A program made the position numbers and the translations under genes. This document shows, one piece after another, positions 45,713 to 57,956 of a stretch of 64,000 nt of DNA. Under the pieces are notes generated by a model. That model did not search any database. It saw only the letters and a list, made by a program, of their open reading frames with translations, and was not told where the DNA came from. Source of the DNA: Cryptomeria japonica (taxonomy: Eukaryota > Streptophyta > Pinopsida > Cupressales > Cupressaceae); assembly GCF_030272615.1 (NCBI RefSeq), contig NC_081409.1:617403755-617467754 (forward strand), written 5' to 3'. Position 1 is the first letter of the stretch. Each line of letters opens with the position of its first letter.

Positions 45713-48700
45713 CTAATGAGATGGGAGAGGCTCTGCCATATTATGAACTGCCCTGTAACAAAGAAGACTACAGAGAGGAAGATTAGACTTTGAATCTCTG
45801 TATTTGTATGCATTGTTACATGATGGCCCTGCACATTTCTCGCGAGCAGGAGGATACCTGACAGTATAGAAGCACATTAGCAACACAATTAGCTATAAAA
45901 GTTCAAACAATTAGTTACTTGAAATTAAGGGGGTGCAAAGAAGAAAGTTTCTAGATACTCTCTTCACTTAAGAAGCAAGGGATCTGTACAGAGTAAAAAA
46001 ACACTGACATTATCATTAAAAAATTCTAGTAGTAAAAATATCAGTTCACTCTATAGTCCTGATGATTTATTAAATCTGACCATTCAGTACTAACCCGTAT
46101 GGAGCAGAATTGAAAATACCAAGAAAATCTGAATCTTCAGAAAAAGAAACAACTGTTCCCAATGGCCCACTGACCCATCTCACACTCTTTGAAGAAATTG
46201 TATTTGCAGCAGCTCTCTTCTCCTGTGATCATCTTTATTATTGTCAGGAACAAGAAAGCAAACAACAAAATAGATCTTCCCTAAAACAATTGAAGAGATC
46301 ATGCCCACCTGTTGCATTTCATCCCTTTGTCTTCGAAGCTTCTCCTCTCGTTTTTGCTTATAAGAGTCTTGGCCTAATATTCTCTTTATTGCATCAGCCT
46401 GCAACAAAAATTTAAAAGAATAACAACTGATTAAGACCACATCAAAACATAATAGAGGGGAAAGAAGAGAACATGACAAAATTTGAACATTTTCGTTTTA
46501 CCTGAATCTCTTGAGCTGCCTTTTCGGCTTGTATCCTCCGCCTCCGTGCTGCATCTGCTTTCTTTAACTGCAATTCAAAGTCTGGAATCTTTTCTTGACG
46601 TTCTGCCAAACAATTCTTTACATTAGGGGAAACTCAATGAGGTGATTTGAAATTCCAGCCAATTCCTTTATCCATACTGATACATACAGGATGCCTGTGC
46701 AAATCCACAATTTGTAGCATAATACTTTGAACAAAAAAGGAAAGTTTCCAGTGTATATCACCTTGTGAAATCTGGCTTTGAAATAATCATTGCCAATAAT
46801 TTTATAAATTGAAAATACAGGACAATAAATGAAGAAAGAACGGCATGGAAGCATGAAAACAGTAAACCTCATGAGAATGGAACATAATTTAAGACAAAAA
46901 CAGCTTTGATTTAAAAACAAAATAACCACATACTCCTCTGACTAGTTTGAGGAAGCCCATCTGGAAATTCAATCAGGCATTCTCCTACTTCTGCATCAGC
47001 TGCTTTGGACATTTGAACAGCCTTCTGACGTGCAGTCAAAGGAACATCTTTTTTTGTCTCAACTAGAGAAGTTGCAATATCTCCTTTCCTCCTCTTTACT
47101 TCTTCAAACTCAGACTCTGAATTTTCTGAATCCTCCCCAGTTGATAGATGTGCTTTATCATCATCTTCCTGGTACAGTTCTTCTAGTCCCTTCTCAGATT
47201 TTGACTTCCTCTTCTTAGCATGTGATGCTTCATAATCTTCATCAACCTCAAGATACTCATCTTCGGGGACATATTTCTTTGGAACCCTCGAGCTTTTTCG
47301 TAGTGGCTGTAGGGATGGATCATCACTATGTATCTCCATCCTTCTGGTAGCCATGCCTTCATCCAGAACTTTCCGTCGATGATCATCTTTTGATTTAAAA
47401 TCAGAAAGCATGGCAATAGCAGGAATTTTAATAGTGGGTAAAACCTTAGGTGATATTTGTAAGGGCCTTTCCATCTTTGGCGGAAAATCATCTTCATCAT
47501 CTGAATTTTCCTGCAAGAAGCACATCAGAAGCAAATGCCATTCAGATTCACCTTTTATATAATAGAAAAGAGTCATTACCATACAGATTGTGAATACCTA
47601 ACCCTTGTAACTTACTCAGTTATATGGATCTTGTTTGCCCAAAATTGTTTCTCTTGTCAATAGCATTCAGAGAAATACATGAAGACATAAACTAGTCAAG
47701 AAAATTCACTTTATAAATATCATATTATCATTAAAAAATTATTAACAAAACATAGATAATAGAAGTTGCATGCAAGTGTAAAGGTTGAATGATACATTTT
47801 GATAACAGGAACAATGAAAAAGTCTACAAGCAAAAATGAAAGTAATACTTATATTTCCATGTTGGCATTTCAAGTTGTGTATCTGGATGCAGCTGTGTTT
47901 AATTCTTATTCTTCCAAAAATTCAGGCCTACCTTCTAGAGCCCTCTCTCAGAGCTCTATTTATATCAACCTACATTTTCCATGGCCAAAGCCTCAGTTGG
48001 GTTGTTTGTGTCCTGTCCAATATGGATTACACAGACCAAATAGGCTAGCCATGACAGTCACTGAAAAGTCAACCAGCTAAAACTTGAATGCCTTTTGCCA
48101 CTACAGCAAAACTTATTTACATAAATCCTTGAGGAGTCTTTTCCAAACAATATTTTGTTTTTGTTTTCTCATTCTATTAACCCCATTATCACGGTAGAGA
48201 CAAATCTTAGTTTTAGTATTGCTAGTATTTTTAGAAAAAAAATAAAAAGAATCCAAGAGGCAAATATTAGCCACTAGAATTCTCCCTATTGCATCCCTTA
48301 AACAACCATTATGTCTGAAAACTTTGCTTCTGATAAAAACTTACAATTTGAAATGGATATAAATTTACAACGTGAAAACAGGGAAAGACAAACAAATCCC
48401 ATGTCATTACATTTACAAGCAAAAACACTTACTCTTTCCAAAATAAAAAACCCCTTTAACAAGCACAAAGCTGTGAATCAGTAATCCAAAGAGAATCCAG
48501 AAAATCCCTCGAGTAAGCTGATATTTCTTTGATTCATATTTTTCCAATAGAATGGAAATCTTTAAGGGAAAAAAACACATTAAACTACCCTTTTGAAATA
48601 TATTACTGGCATTAAAACTAGTTTTTTTATTAATTAATTCATATTCAGATGGAATTGGATGTACTTGAGTGGTAAATCATCAGTGCTTTCATTGCCCAGC

Positions 48701-51379
48701 CCCAACTTCAAATCCTAGGAGATACGTTAGGTGTCGCCATTGGGTAAACCATAAGATACCACATCCAGCTTTATGTGGTGAAACTGAACAAACAAATCCA
48801 ACTTTATGTCTGTAGCCAAATAAACAAGCCTTGGGTTCAAATTCCATGAAAACAGACAGATATTTACATCTGCTATGGACAATTTTTATATTGATATTTT
48901 CTTTCATTTTACGGTGATACCTTACAAGGAATTAACTGAGCGTTAAAAAGTTCATTGGCACTGTGAATCCTTCAATTTCTGATACATCCTTATTAAGACC
49001 ATTAAGCTTCCTGTAACAAATTTTTTGAAAGACATTTTTAGAAATTTTGAATTCTCCAGGAGGGATTTCTCCCATTAAAGTTACCGTGCACTTAGAGTTG
49101 GATGTGTCATTTCATACCATTTTAACACTTCTAAAATATCTATCTGAAATGGTAGGAAATGCCACATCCAGCTCTAAGTGCATGGCAACTTTAATGGAAG
49201 AAATCCCTCCTGGAGAATTCAAAATTTCTAAAAATGTCTTCCAAAAACTTTGTTACAGGAAGCTCAGTGGTCTACATAAGGATAATTCAGAAATGAAGGA
49301 TTGACAGTGCCAATGAACTTTTTTAAGCTTAGTTAATTCCTTGTAAGGTATCACCATAAAATGAAGAAAATATCAATATAAAAATTGTCCTAGCAAATGT
49401 AATAAATATGTAGGGCCCAGGGTTAAGATCTATTGAGTCGTTACATTTTTCAAATTGGTAGAATCTTGCATCATACATAAACTGAAAGAACAAATGAAAA
49501 TCACTATAAAAACTGTACAGTGGCGACTTAAAATTCAAATGTGGAGCACAAAGTTCAAATCGTAGGAAACAAATTTATTTTTCAGCTTGCTATTAGACTA
49601 TATCCAACTCTACGTATAGTGTTTCTAAACAAACAAGACAAAGTGCAAGTGCTGGCAAAATTTTATGGAAGAGATGCCTTTGGAGGAATTGTGAAATTTT
49701 ACAACAGGTTTTCCAAAACTTCACAGGTCAACAGTAGATTTGAAGGTGTATCAGAATTTTTCATGGTGCACAACAAGATTTCATGCACGTTTTTAAGAGC
49801 CTAATTAACTACTTTCTCATTCTGTAAACCTGTAAAGTGGCGCCAAAAATTGAATAAAAAAAACTATAAAGCTCATAAAGTAGCACAGAACAATAACATG
49901 CAGTCTCTTGTGCATCCAAATCCTAGGAAACATGTTAAGAATTGAAATTAGGTAAAATATGGGATCAAACTCTAACTGAGGTAGGCTGGGCACAAAAGAA
50001 ATTTTAGTAGCATAACTGCAGATGCATCTGAAATTAAAGAATTCACGGTTCTGGTGAAATTTTGTGCATTGTTTTTAAGCATATAAAGAAAATTGTGCAT
50101 TTTTTTAAAAGCCTAATCAATTACTAGCTTTCATTGCAGAAACCTGATTTGAAATCCAAGAGCTGTCCAAAGTGGATAAAATTTGTGCACCCTTTTCACA
50201 CCTAATTAATTGGATTGTTTTTAAGCATATAGAATTTGTGCATCTTTTTAAAGCCTAATCAATTACTAGCTTTCATTGCAGAAACCTGGTTTGAAATCCA
50301 GGAGTTGTCCAAAGTTGATAAAAATTGTGCATCTTTTTAACACCTAATTAATTGCTTGCTTTCATTACAGAAACCTAGTTTAACATCCAGGGCCTAATGA
50401 ATTGCTCGATCTCATTGCATAAACATGGTTTGACATCCAGGGCCTAATTAATTATTTGCTTTAATTGCAGAAACCTGGTTTGACATCCCTGGAGGTGTCC
50501 AACGTGGATTAAAAATTCTTATCCATTTAAAGCCTAATTAATTACTCACTTTCATTGTGGAAACCTGATATGAAATCCCAGGAGGTGTCCAACATAATAT
50601 ACCGTGTCAAGCTATGATGGACTCATTAGTTTAAACCTGCATCATCAAGAATTGTACAATTCTACACAGCCGTTCCAAAAATTTCGTACAACGTTAAATT
50701 CTACAGAGCCCTTCCACAACTTTCTTACAATATAAAATTTTACACAGCCCTTCCACAACTTTCTTACAAGACATCGTTCAGTGCTATAATTCAGTGTGAA
50801 AAGCATGTGAGGCCTTACAAGACGTTCAGAGATAAAAATTTCTGGAAAAAACATGTGCTTAACCCTCACCAGCTTTGAAAACAAAAAGCCAGAAGGCAAA
50901 TTATTTATGAAAATGAATTTGTACACGATCATTATTTATTCTTCCAATTTCAAATTTTAACTTAGCAGCAAAAGCCGTAAGAAAAATTACGGTCGACGGT
51001 TAGGGTTAAAGCCTCAAATTTGAAAAGTACGGTGGGCAGCAGGGATAATTCAATTTCTTTCAATTAATTACTCAAATTGCTGTAACATAGCTTCAAACTT
51101 TTGGAAACAAAAAAATATACAAATAGAACTGTAAAACGTCAGCTTTAAAAAAAAAACAGGGATAAAGCATACCGGAAGAATAAGCCTGTGACGGCGCTTG
51201 GAAGATTTTGAAGACGATGATGAATTATTTTGCGGTTTGAGCTGAGAAGAATTTGCAGGAACAGCGTTGGCGGCGTTATTATTGTTGGGGAAAGTGTGGG
51301 ACTCTGATCGAGGTCTTCTCGTAGACACGCTTCTGGGCCGCCGTGCGCCCTCCAAATGCAAGCCTTCATTGTTCTCCAT
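45713..51379 (-). CDS. INO80 complex subunit, IES2/INO80B-like (PAPA-1 region plus HIT zinc finger)
   Basis: Six exons on the minus strand: 51379-51173, 47510-46934, 46602-46502, 46398-46309, 46222-46095, 45857-45713. All junctions are GT-AG and in phase, giving 1248 nt, 415 residues and a TAG. The N-terminus is Arg/Ser/Asn-rich (exon 1, residues 1-69). The middle is acidic with SSRVPKKYVPEDEYLEVDED. The PAPA-1-like region (about 240-325) has LTARQKAVQMSK, CLIEFPDGLPQ, QLKKADAARRRRIQAEKAAQ and AIKRILGQDSYKQKREEKLR, a basic coiled-coil-like helix. RWVSGPLGTVVSF leads to a C-terminal HIT-type finger, EKCAGPSC, KYRDSKSNLPLCSLLCYRAV (four Cys pattern). Plant proteins of this architecture are the IES2/INO80B-like subunit, nuclear and contacting the INO80 ATPase. 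Intron 1 is 3662 bp and repeat-filled, a conifer-like trait. No disabling mutation was seen. Confidence 0.93.
48877..49390. repeat. 514 bp near-perfect hairpin in intron 1, MITE-like
   Basis: The arms begin GGACAATTTTTATATTGATA on the left and end with its reverse complement on the right. The centre is near 49134, with a loop of about 25-30 bp between ACCAT (49116) and ATGGT (49149). Pairing is high throughout, for example GAATTCTCCAGGAGGGATTT (left, about 49049) with its complement at about 49200. Weaker pairing extends outward on both sides. No transposase is present. It is transcribed with the pre-mRNA of the host gene. The open frame across it (49047-49304) is only a consequence of the palindrome. 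Confidence 0.92.
50106..50600 (+). repeat. Degenerate tandem repeat in intron 1
   Basis: At least six units combine GCCTAATTAATTACT, TTTCATTGCAGAAACCTG and GAAATCCAGGAGGTGTCCAA phrases, for example near 50112, 50253, 50338, 50393, 50440 and 50528. Unit lengths vary from about 50 to 140 bp because some lack the GTCCAA part. The origin is unknown. Confidence 0.8.
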
Positions 51380-51540
51380 TATTTCTCTATTCGGTTGCAG
51401 GTTTTGGAGGATTCTATTTCTGCTATTATCAAATTCAAGCTATAATTGTCGCTTATCGAGTTCGAACTCGTGACCGTTCGGAAGGTCACATTGCTCTCTG
51501 TTCCGTAAGGATTGACTGACTTAACAGAGAAACGATAAAA
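51380..51540 (-). promoter_or_regulatory. 5' UTR and proximal promoter of the IES2/INO80B-like gene
   Basis: The DNA just upstream of the ATG is GC-richer than its surroundings and holds a perfect 14 bp palindrome CGAGTTCGAACTCG (51457-51470), then GTGACC...GGTCAC (51470-51489). I see no clear TATA box, which fits a housekeeping promoter. The start site is unknown. Confidence 0.4.
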
Positions 51541-51776
51541 ACCCAGTAAATACATTTTTACTGCCTCGACTTTATTTGTAAAATTACTCTAGTAAATCTT
51601 GATTGTTGACATCAAAATTTGTTTCTTTATTTTCTTCAGAGATTATGAGAATGGTTGATTTCACATTACGTAGAAAGTTGTATCTTTTAATGGTGCTCTT
51701 TAAATTTGACTGCTTGTATGGCATGTAGAGTTAATCAAAAGAAGTTCGGGAAGAAAGGGCTTGTATTTTTTGTACT

Positions 51777-52043
51777 TTGGGGAAAGTGGAAACAAAAAAG
51801 CATTCTATTTTAGAGTGTAATGTCTTTAAAGATAGCAGGGATAAGTTTATTAATATCTTAACCGCTAGCACGTGGTATAATTTATTCAACGAGGAGTATA
51901 TTGAGAAGTTGGGTGCATTCATCATCAACTTGCATGGGCAAAGAAGTGATTATATTGAGAAGTTGGGTGCATTCATCATCAACTTGCATGGGCAAAGAAG
52001 TGATCTACAGAAGTCCGTTTTGATTGGAGAGGTTGTCCCATAG
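51777..52043 (+). pseudogene. Possible C-terminal fragment of a LINE RT, with in-frame duplication
   Basis: An open frame reads KHSILECNVFKDSRDKFINI, TASTWYNLFNEEYIEKLGAF. The Glu-Cys pattern followed by an LF and a helix resembles the tail that follows RT in plant LINEs (ExPExHxLxEC type), but no RT is present, so this is a weak assignment. It contains an exact 54 bp tandem duplication (51897-51950, 51951-52004) adding 18 residues in frame. Confidence 0.3.
51897..52004 (+). repeat. 54 bp exact tandem duplication
   Basis: Both copies start TATATTGAGAAGTTGGGTGC and end GCAAAGAAGTGAT, with no difference seen. The duplication is recent or maintained. Confidence 0.96.
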
Positions 52044-54589
52044 GTATCCTTAGTTGCGTGAACATTAAAATTCTCTTCTTCCTCTTCTTTTTATTTCTCC
52101 TCCTCTAAAAAGTAAAGGACTATAATATGTGTGTTTCACTTTTTCTCGTGGGTTAGCGTAGAAAAATATAAATAAATATTAAGTAAATTTGTAATGTGAA
52201 AATGTGCAATTATGCATTGTGAGAGGGTCTATGGAGTAACTATGGGTGGTAGTTTGTTAGCTATGAAGGATAAGATGGAGAAGAGGGAGATGATTTTGTT
52301 CATTCTAGAGTGCATTTTGGGAGCTCACAAGATAACAATATTGAGAAGGCAAGGTCAACCTTGCTACAAAAGGGTTCAAATCACTCGTGTGCTTTGTGTG
52401 TTGTTGGTAAAGGTCCTTTTGTGGATATGACACTCTATTTTTTTTGGATTGTGTGCAAGATCTAGCAAAGAAGCTCTAATAGTTTGTTTGTGATGTGTAC
52501 GCAATCAAGGAGTTCAAGGCGGGTGGTAAAGAGTCGGCTTTCATAAGTGATACCACTTTTTGAGTGAGGTCCTATCATGTTGTTAAACCATTTGTTGAGG
52601 ATTGCTTAGTTTATCAAGGGTGTGTTAATACTTATAATATGTTTCACTCTTCTGGGGATTTCACGAGTCTCTTCATGCTACTCCTAATGCCCTCGTATTT
52701 TGCCAAGGCTTCATCTCTAGTGCCTTATTTTTATCTAATAAGTTGGTGATTATGTTTTGAAGAAAGGTGTTGGGAATGTTGCTAAGGAAAATAATTCCCT
52801 TGCCATGTGAGAATATCTTTTTTAGTTGGATTTGGATCACTATAACATGGTTATCCCTAAGGTTGGAAAACTTGTCAATATTTTTTGAAGTTGTAGTTTG
52901 TGTTGAAATGAGTCACCGCTGCTTTGGGGAGTGTTCAATATTTTCCTAAGTTATATATATTACAAATGCATTCAATGTTAGTTATTGTTATCACTTGAAA
53001 TTGTACCCTTTACTAAAACAGGTTCAACATTCCAGTGACACAATGGGGATGATCTCAAGGTGTGGGACATTGCAAATGAGATCAAATCTCTAGAGAAGGT
53101 TGGCTCCTCTTCTAAACCTAGATGCATGTGTTGAACTAACCAAACAAAGATTAAACCTAAAACTAACTCACACAAATCTACATTTAACAGCTCATATAGC
53201 CAAACATGGAGGTAAGGAATTCAATGATCACTAAAGGGGAAGAGGATATCCATCGATAGTTCCTACAATAATCTTTTACATAATACATATCTAGAAAAGT
53301 ACTAAATCCATTCACATATAAAGATAAGAAGATATTGCATTACATGCATGAAGTGAGGGGAGTGAAAATGAGGTCATTTTATTGATTCAAAGGCATGGAG
53401 CATGTTTACAATAACAGAGTTATAAAGCATGCAAGTCTATGAAGAGAAAGTAAGAAGGAACCTCTACAAAATATGTCTAGTCGACTTTTCATTCTAGAAA
53501 AGACACCAAAATTAAAGAAAATGTAGTAATCTAGAGAGAAGCCCTAATTGCCACCTTCACCAACGAATGTAGACATGTGTATTTGAGGCATGGAGACATA
53601 TTCCTTCATTAGTTTCCTATCAATAGATCGAATTTCCCTAAGAAGTATACCAAAAACTATGACTTAGGGAATGGCGTTTCAAAGAAGGGGGTGCCTACAA
53701 CATTAAATGAGGTATGGGCTTTTTTCTTCTTCTTGGATCTAAGCCAAAATACATTTCAATACTTTCATGGTTTTCATTGGATCAAAATATGGTAGTTGCA
53801 AGTGTTACAGAGCATAAATGGGCTAAAAAGTGGTATATGGAAGAAAACACATCTTCTTGAGTATCCCTATTGCTATTAGTAGAGGATCACAACATCATTT
53901 ACCTTCATGCCCATCAACTTTGGAAGAGAAGAATTAAAACCTATGATTCCCCAATAAAACCTTTCTTGTTATTGTCTCATTAGGCCATCAAGTTGTCGAG
54001 GATGTTTTGATATGCATACCTATTAGACTAGAGATGAGAGCATGCCCATCTCTGATATCCTCACAAAGAATTGATTCGTTAGTCATTGGGTCATTGGTCC
54101 ATCATCAAAATACAAACTTGTTAGGTCAAGGATGTCGACACTTCTACTTTTGATCCCAATAGCACTCTATTATTAGACACCAATCCATTGGGGCATTGTC
54201 AAACTACTTGTCATGGAACTTGGGGGATGAGAAACTTTGAAACTCTCAATGGGCAATGACACCAACAAAGCATGACATTAAAATTATATTAGTATGGACA
54301 AAATTCCTTGGGATGGATGACATCAACATGATGTCAACAAGAGGATTGGTGTCACGTGACATTAGTAGATAAAAGATAGAGTTTTGAACTTTGGGGATGG
54401 ATAGAAAGAGATGTCAAATTGGAAAAGGCCAAAATTCCAAAAAGAGCAAATGAAATTTGGAATGGACCGAGGGACATATTGGAAAATTAAACTTTCAATG
54501 AAGGTATGATAGGGAAGAGAAATCCAATGAGGATGAAGGGATAAAGAATTTTAATAATTCAATGATGAAAGCGTAAGGAATCAGGAAGT
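52044..54589. other. Intergenic DNA, nothing recognised
   Basis: Some plus-strand stretches (52200-52450, 52560-52750) are open for 60-70 codons but match no domain I know. No LTR boundary or RNA gene was seen. Confidence 0.4.
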
Positions 54590-55228
54590 TGTTAGGAAAA
54601 TGGTGTCTCAACCTTGCAATAGTAAAAGGTTATTGTTGATAAACGAGTGTAGGGGGTTGAAAGGTAGGGTACCTCCCTTGTTGGGTTTAGGGAGATGCCC
54701 CGCCTGACGAGAAGTCTAAGGTCCATGTGTCTTGGTGGGGATTTAGGGGCAGCACACCAAAAAGCCACATTTTATGTATAATTTGTCATTGTAAATCTTG
54801 ATTGTTTATCATTAGGTCACACATCCAATGGTGAATACTTTGTATGCTTTGCTTGCCCTAGAAAGCAACTATATTTTATGAGGGAATTCTATTACGATTG
54901 TGTATTGTGGCGTATTGTAAGAATTTGATAGCTATTAAGTTGCCTCTAGATCTTCATTGGTGATAATCTTGTGAGAAGCTTTCCCTGCAAGTATATTGTA
55001 ATCTTATAAATTTGTTTTTAATTATTATATATTGGGCGACTTTTGAAGTGTGGGGTTTTTATCTCGAAAGCATTTTCTTTGCATAAATCATTATGTTGTG
55101 GTATGCCTACAATTTATGTTTATTTATGTTAAGTTTCTGGCAATTGTTGAAAATATCTATACAGTTTTGCATAACCCTCTTCTCAAAGTTTGTGTTGGAA
55201 GTTATTCCACTACCTTAACTTCCTTTCA
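54590..55228 (+). repeat. 5' LTR of a copia element (left end uncertain)
   Basis: The right end CCTTTCA (55228) is fixed by the tRNA-Met-type primer site 2 nt downstream. The left end is placed at TGTTAGGAAAATGG (54590), a usual copia start, but no second LTR is in the window to confirm it. Confidence 0.5.
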
Positions 55229-55230
55229 AG

Positions 55231-55242
55231 TGGTATCAAAGC
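55231..55242 (+). other. Copia primer-binding site (initiator tRNA-Met type)
   Basis: TGGTATCAAAGC differs by one base from TGGTATCAGAGC, complementary to the 3' end of plant initiator tRNA-Met. Confidence 0.85.
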
Positions 55243-55880
55243 TTGTTCACCTTTGGTTTCAATTGTGGGTTGTTGGTTTTTTGAGCTAATCCAGATTTGA
55301 GTGGGAGCTTGTGCAGAAAAAACTTTGTGATCTTGTTGCAAGAATTGTTCAGCTAGCAAGTTCATCAAGGAGGATAGAGGTAGAAAATTTTTATAGAAAT
55401 AATTTTGAGATATGGTAGTTGAAGATGGAGGATTTGTTAATAGATTGATCTATCTATGGGATGTTATTGATGAAAATGTCTTCAAGCCTACAAATCCTTT
55501 TGTAGTTGCTCAATATGATGTTATCGATAGTAAAGCCAAGGTTCTAATCAAATTTTGATTTCTAGAATCTATTTTCATCAATGTCCATGAACAGTCCTCT
55601 ACAAAGAAGCTATGAAATAAAATTGGTGAGATGTATCAAGAAAAACCTTTAGTGAATAAGAATTTCTTGAGGAAGAAATTGTATTCCTTGAGAATAAAAG
55701 AGGGTGGAAGAATTACGGACCACTTGGAAGAATTCAATATGTTGGTGGCTCAATTGGCATTTGTTGGTGTCAAGATGTATGAGGAGGAGAAATGTCCAAT
55801 CTTTCTTTGTTCTTTGTTTGATTTTTGGGATTCTCTTGTAATGGCTATCAATAATTATTTTGTTGTTTTGAAGATTGAAG

Positions 55881-55885
55881 ATGTG
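55881..55885 (+). repeat. Left target-site duplication (ATGTG) of the nested unit
   Basis: ATGTG precedes TGTAATAACCC and matches 59450-59454. Removing the unit plus one copy restores the copia gag frame across the junction. Confidence 0.88.
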
Positions 55886-55980
55886 TGTAATAACCCACCT
55901 TGTTTAACCCAACAAAATTTGACCATTCTTTTTTTTTGTTTAATTTAATCATTTGTGTTTGATTCAATCGCATACTCTGG

Positions 55981-56140
55981 GCATCCATCCATTAGGATTA
56001 GGCATTCATCCATCTGGGATGAGCATCTAACCATACGGGTTAGACATCTGTCCATATGGGGTGGGAGGTTTCATCTATCCAATATGGGATAGGCATCTAC
56101 CCATACGGAGTAGGCATCTATCCAATTAGGATAGGAGGTG
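55981..56140 (+). repeat. GCATCTATCCATAYGGG array, 21 bp period
   Basis: GCATCYATCCAT-like units start at 55981, 56002, 56023, 56044, 56071, 56093 and 56114, mostly 21 bp apart, each followed by a GGGATAG-type phrase. It lies about 95 bp inside the left end of the nested unit. Confidence 0.85.
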
Positions 56141-57880
56141 CTCTGGCCAGAGACTTAGACTCATCGGGACCATTTGGGTCCTGAGTCACTCACTAAGTAC
56201 TACACTCCTCTAATAGGAGTGCACCGAGGTCACCATCCTTAGGAGTAATCAAAATAACATAATACAAGCTTGAATTCCGCCTCGGAATTTGGCTTAAGGC
56301 CTCGAGAAATCAAGCGAATCCATTCGGGATTCCTTCCGAGTATGCATTGAATTACTTTTTCCTTTTTATTATACTTATCTTTCAAATTAGGATTCTACTC
56401 AATCCTTCGTCTTACCAAGCCTAGACCCCACCCACGAACGCCTGAGTACTAGGGACAACTTCGTCCCTAGACTGCCTACATACTCGTTTCGGCACGGGAT
56501 CAAGGCGTAAAGTATGTAGTTCTGTTTTCTACTCTATAGTTTGATGTAAACTGATTTGTGGGTACGCAACCCTTTCTAGGGTCAATGTCCCAGACAGTTT
56601 CTCTGCGGTTGCTACCCACGGTGGTAGCGCTTAAGCAAAGGCTCAAGATGGCCTATTGCTTGTGGCCTAAAACAACTAGATCCTAATTCTTATCATAAGC
56701 GTCACCCTTAACCAATTGCCAATCGACAACAATTATTCGAGATTAAATCAATTCCATAAAAGCATTTCACTCAAACAACCTCAAGGGGGTTTACTATGGT
56801 TTAACTCAGTGGATGAAAAATCATTTAAGGATTATCTTATTAGATTATCGATCCAAGGGGGATTACCCGCCCCTTGGATTTTAACTTCCAAGTGTCCCTT
56901 ATTACTCCCCGACGATTTATAGGGATGATGCCACAGATGTCGTTGATGCAGCTTTATTAGGCGTTAAGTGCAGTAGTTCAACATGACGACATTACCCGTA
57001 AGCGTGACCCAGAGGCACTGTATATACCGAACGCTGCTAGGTTTTGGTTTTCCAACTTCCTTTATTTAGTTTTCTTAACTAAGAAACTTATGAAAACATC
57101 ATGCTTGAAAACAATTACGACTTGAACATGCAAAATTAGACATTGCAAAACTTAATTAATTGAAATAACTACTTGATGAACTACGTGGAATAAAAACCAT
57201 AACTAAAATTATTTATTATTCAAAACTTGAAATATAACTTGCATAATAATGACAATTATGAAACTTGCATATTAATAATTAAATGTGTAACTTGCATGGA
57301 GATGAAAACGTCAATAAATGTAATTAATGTATAAGTAATTTGCATGATACAAGAATAGTGTAACTTGCATGCAAGATTAAGCAATGCATGATTCCTATCA
57401 CGGGAATAATTAATTATGGTCATAGGTTCCAAAAATAGTGATTAGTTTAGACATTTGATTCAAATCATATTAATATACATTAATTGCTTTTAATGAGTCC
57501 AAAATGCCAACTAAGTGACCCAACAAATTTTAAGTAGTTTTTATAAAATTCCAATTATAGAATTTAACACAATTTGATCTACAATTAGAAAATTGCTTAA
57601 AAGAAATTAATTATTATAAATTTTACTAAGGACAATTATAAAATTTAATTTACAATTTAGAAAATTGCTAAAAATAAATACATTTCGAAATTACCTAAGT
57701 TAGTTTTTATTAAACTAAAATTTTGATTAAAAAGAAAAATTGAAGCAAGTCCATATTGCCACGAGTTAAGTTTTATAGTGGCATGATTTTTTTTTTAAAA
57801 GAAAAGGGGAGGCAAGTGGGAGTGGGGCCCACAGATCCCATCACCACTGCAGGTCTGCGAAAGCAGGCCCGCAATGATGA

Positions 57881-57956
57881 GGGGACCCCGTGGTCCCCTC
57901 CACTACCCTGCGGCCACTGTCGTGACAGTGACCGCAGGGGAAGTGGGGGGTACCAC
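57881..57956. repeat. GC-rich nested hairpins
   Basis: GGGGACC-CCGT-GGTCCCC (57881-57898) is followed by a larger stem: CCCTGCGG, CACTGTC and GACAGTGACCGCAGGG (57906-57939), extended outward by GTGGTCCCCTCCACT pairing with AGTGGGGGGTACCAC (57889-57956). It stands out against AT-rich flanks. Confidence 0.88.

Noticed and set aside
48660-48745. tRNA gene or SINE head (A-box and B-box-like phrases GTGGTAAATC and TTCAAATCCTAGG)
   Set aside because: No cloverleaf can be formed with a proper acceptor stem and no poly-A tail or target duplication was seen; similar phrases recur through this intron.
49047-49304. 85-residue plus-strand ORF
   Set aside because: It lies across the hairpin in intron 1 and is explained by the palindrome.
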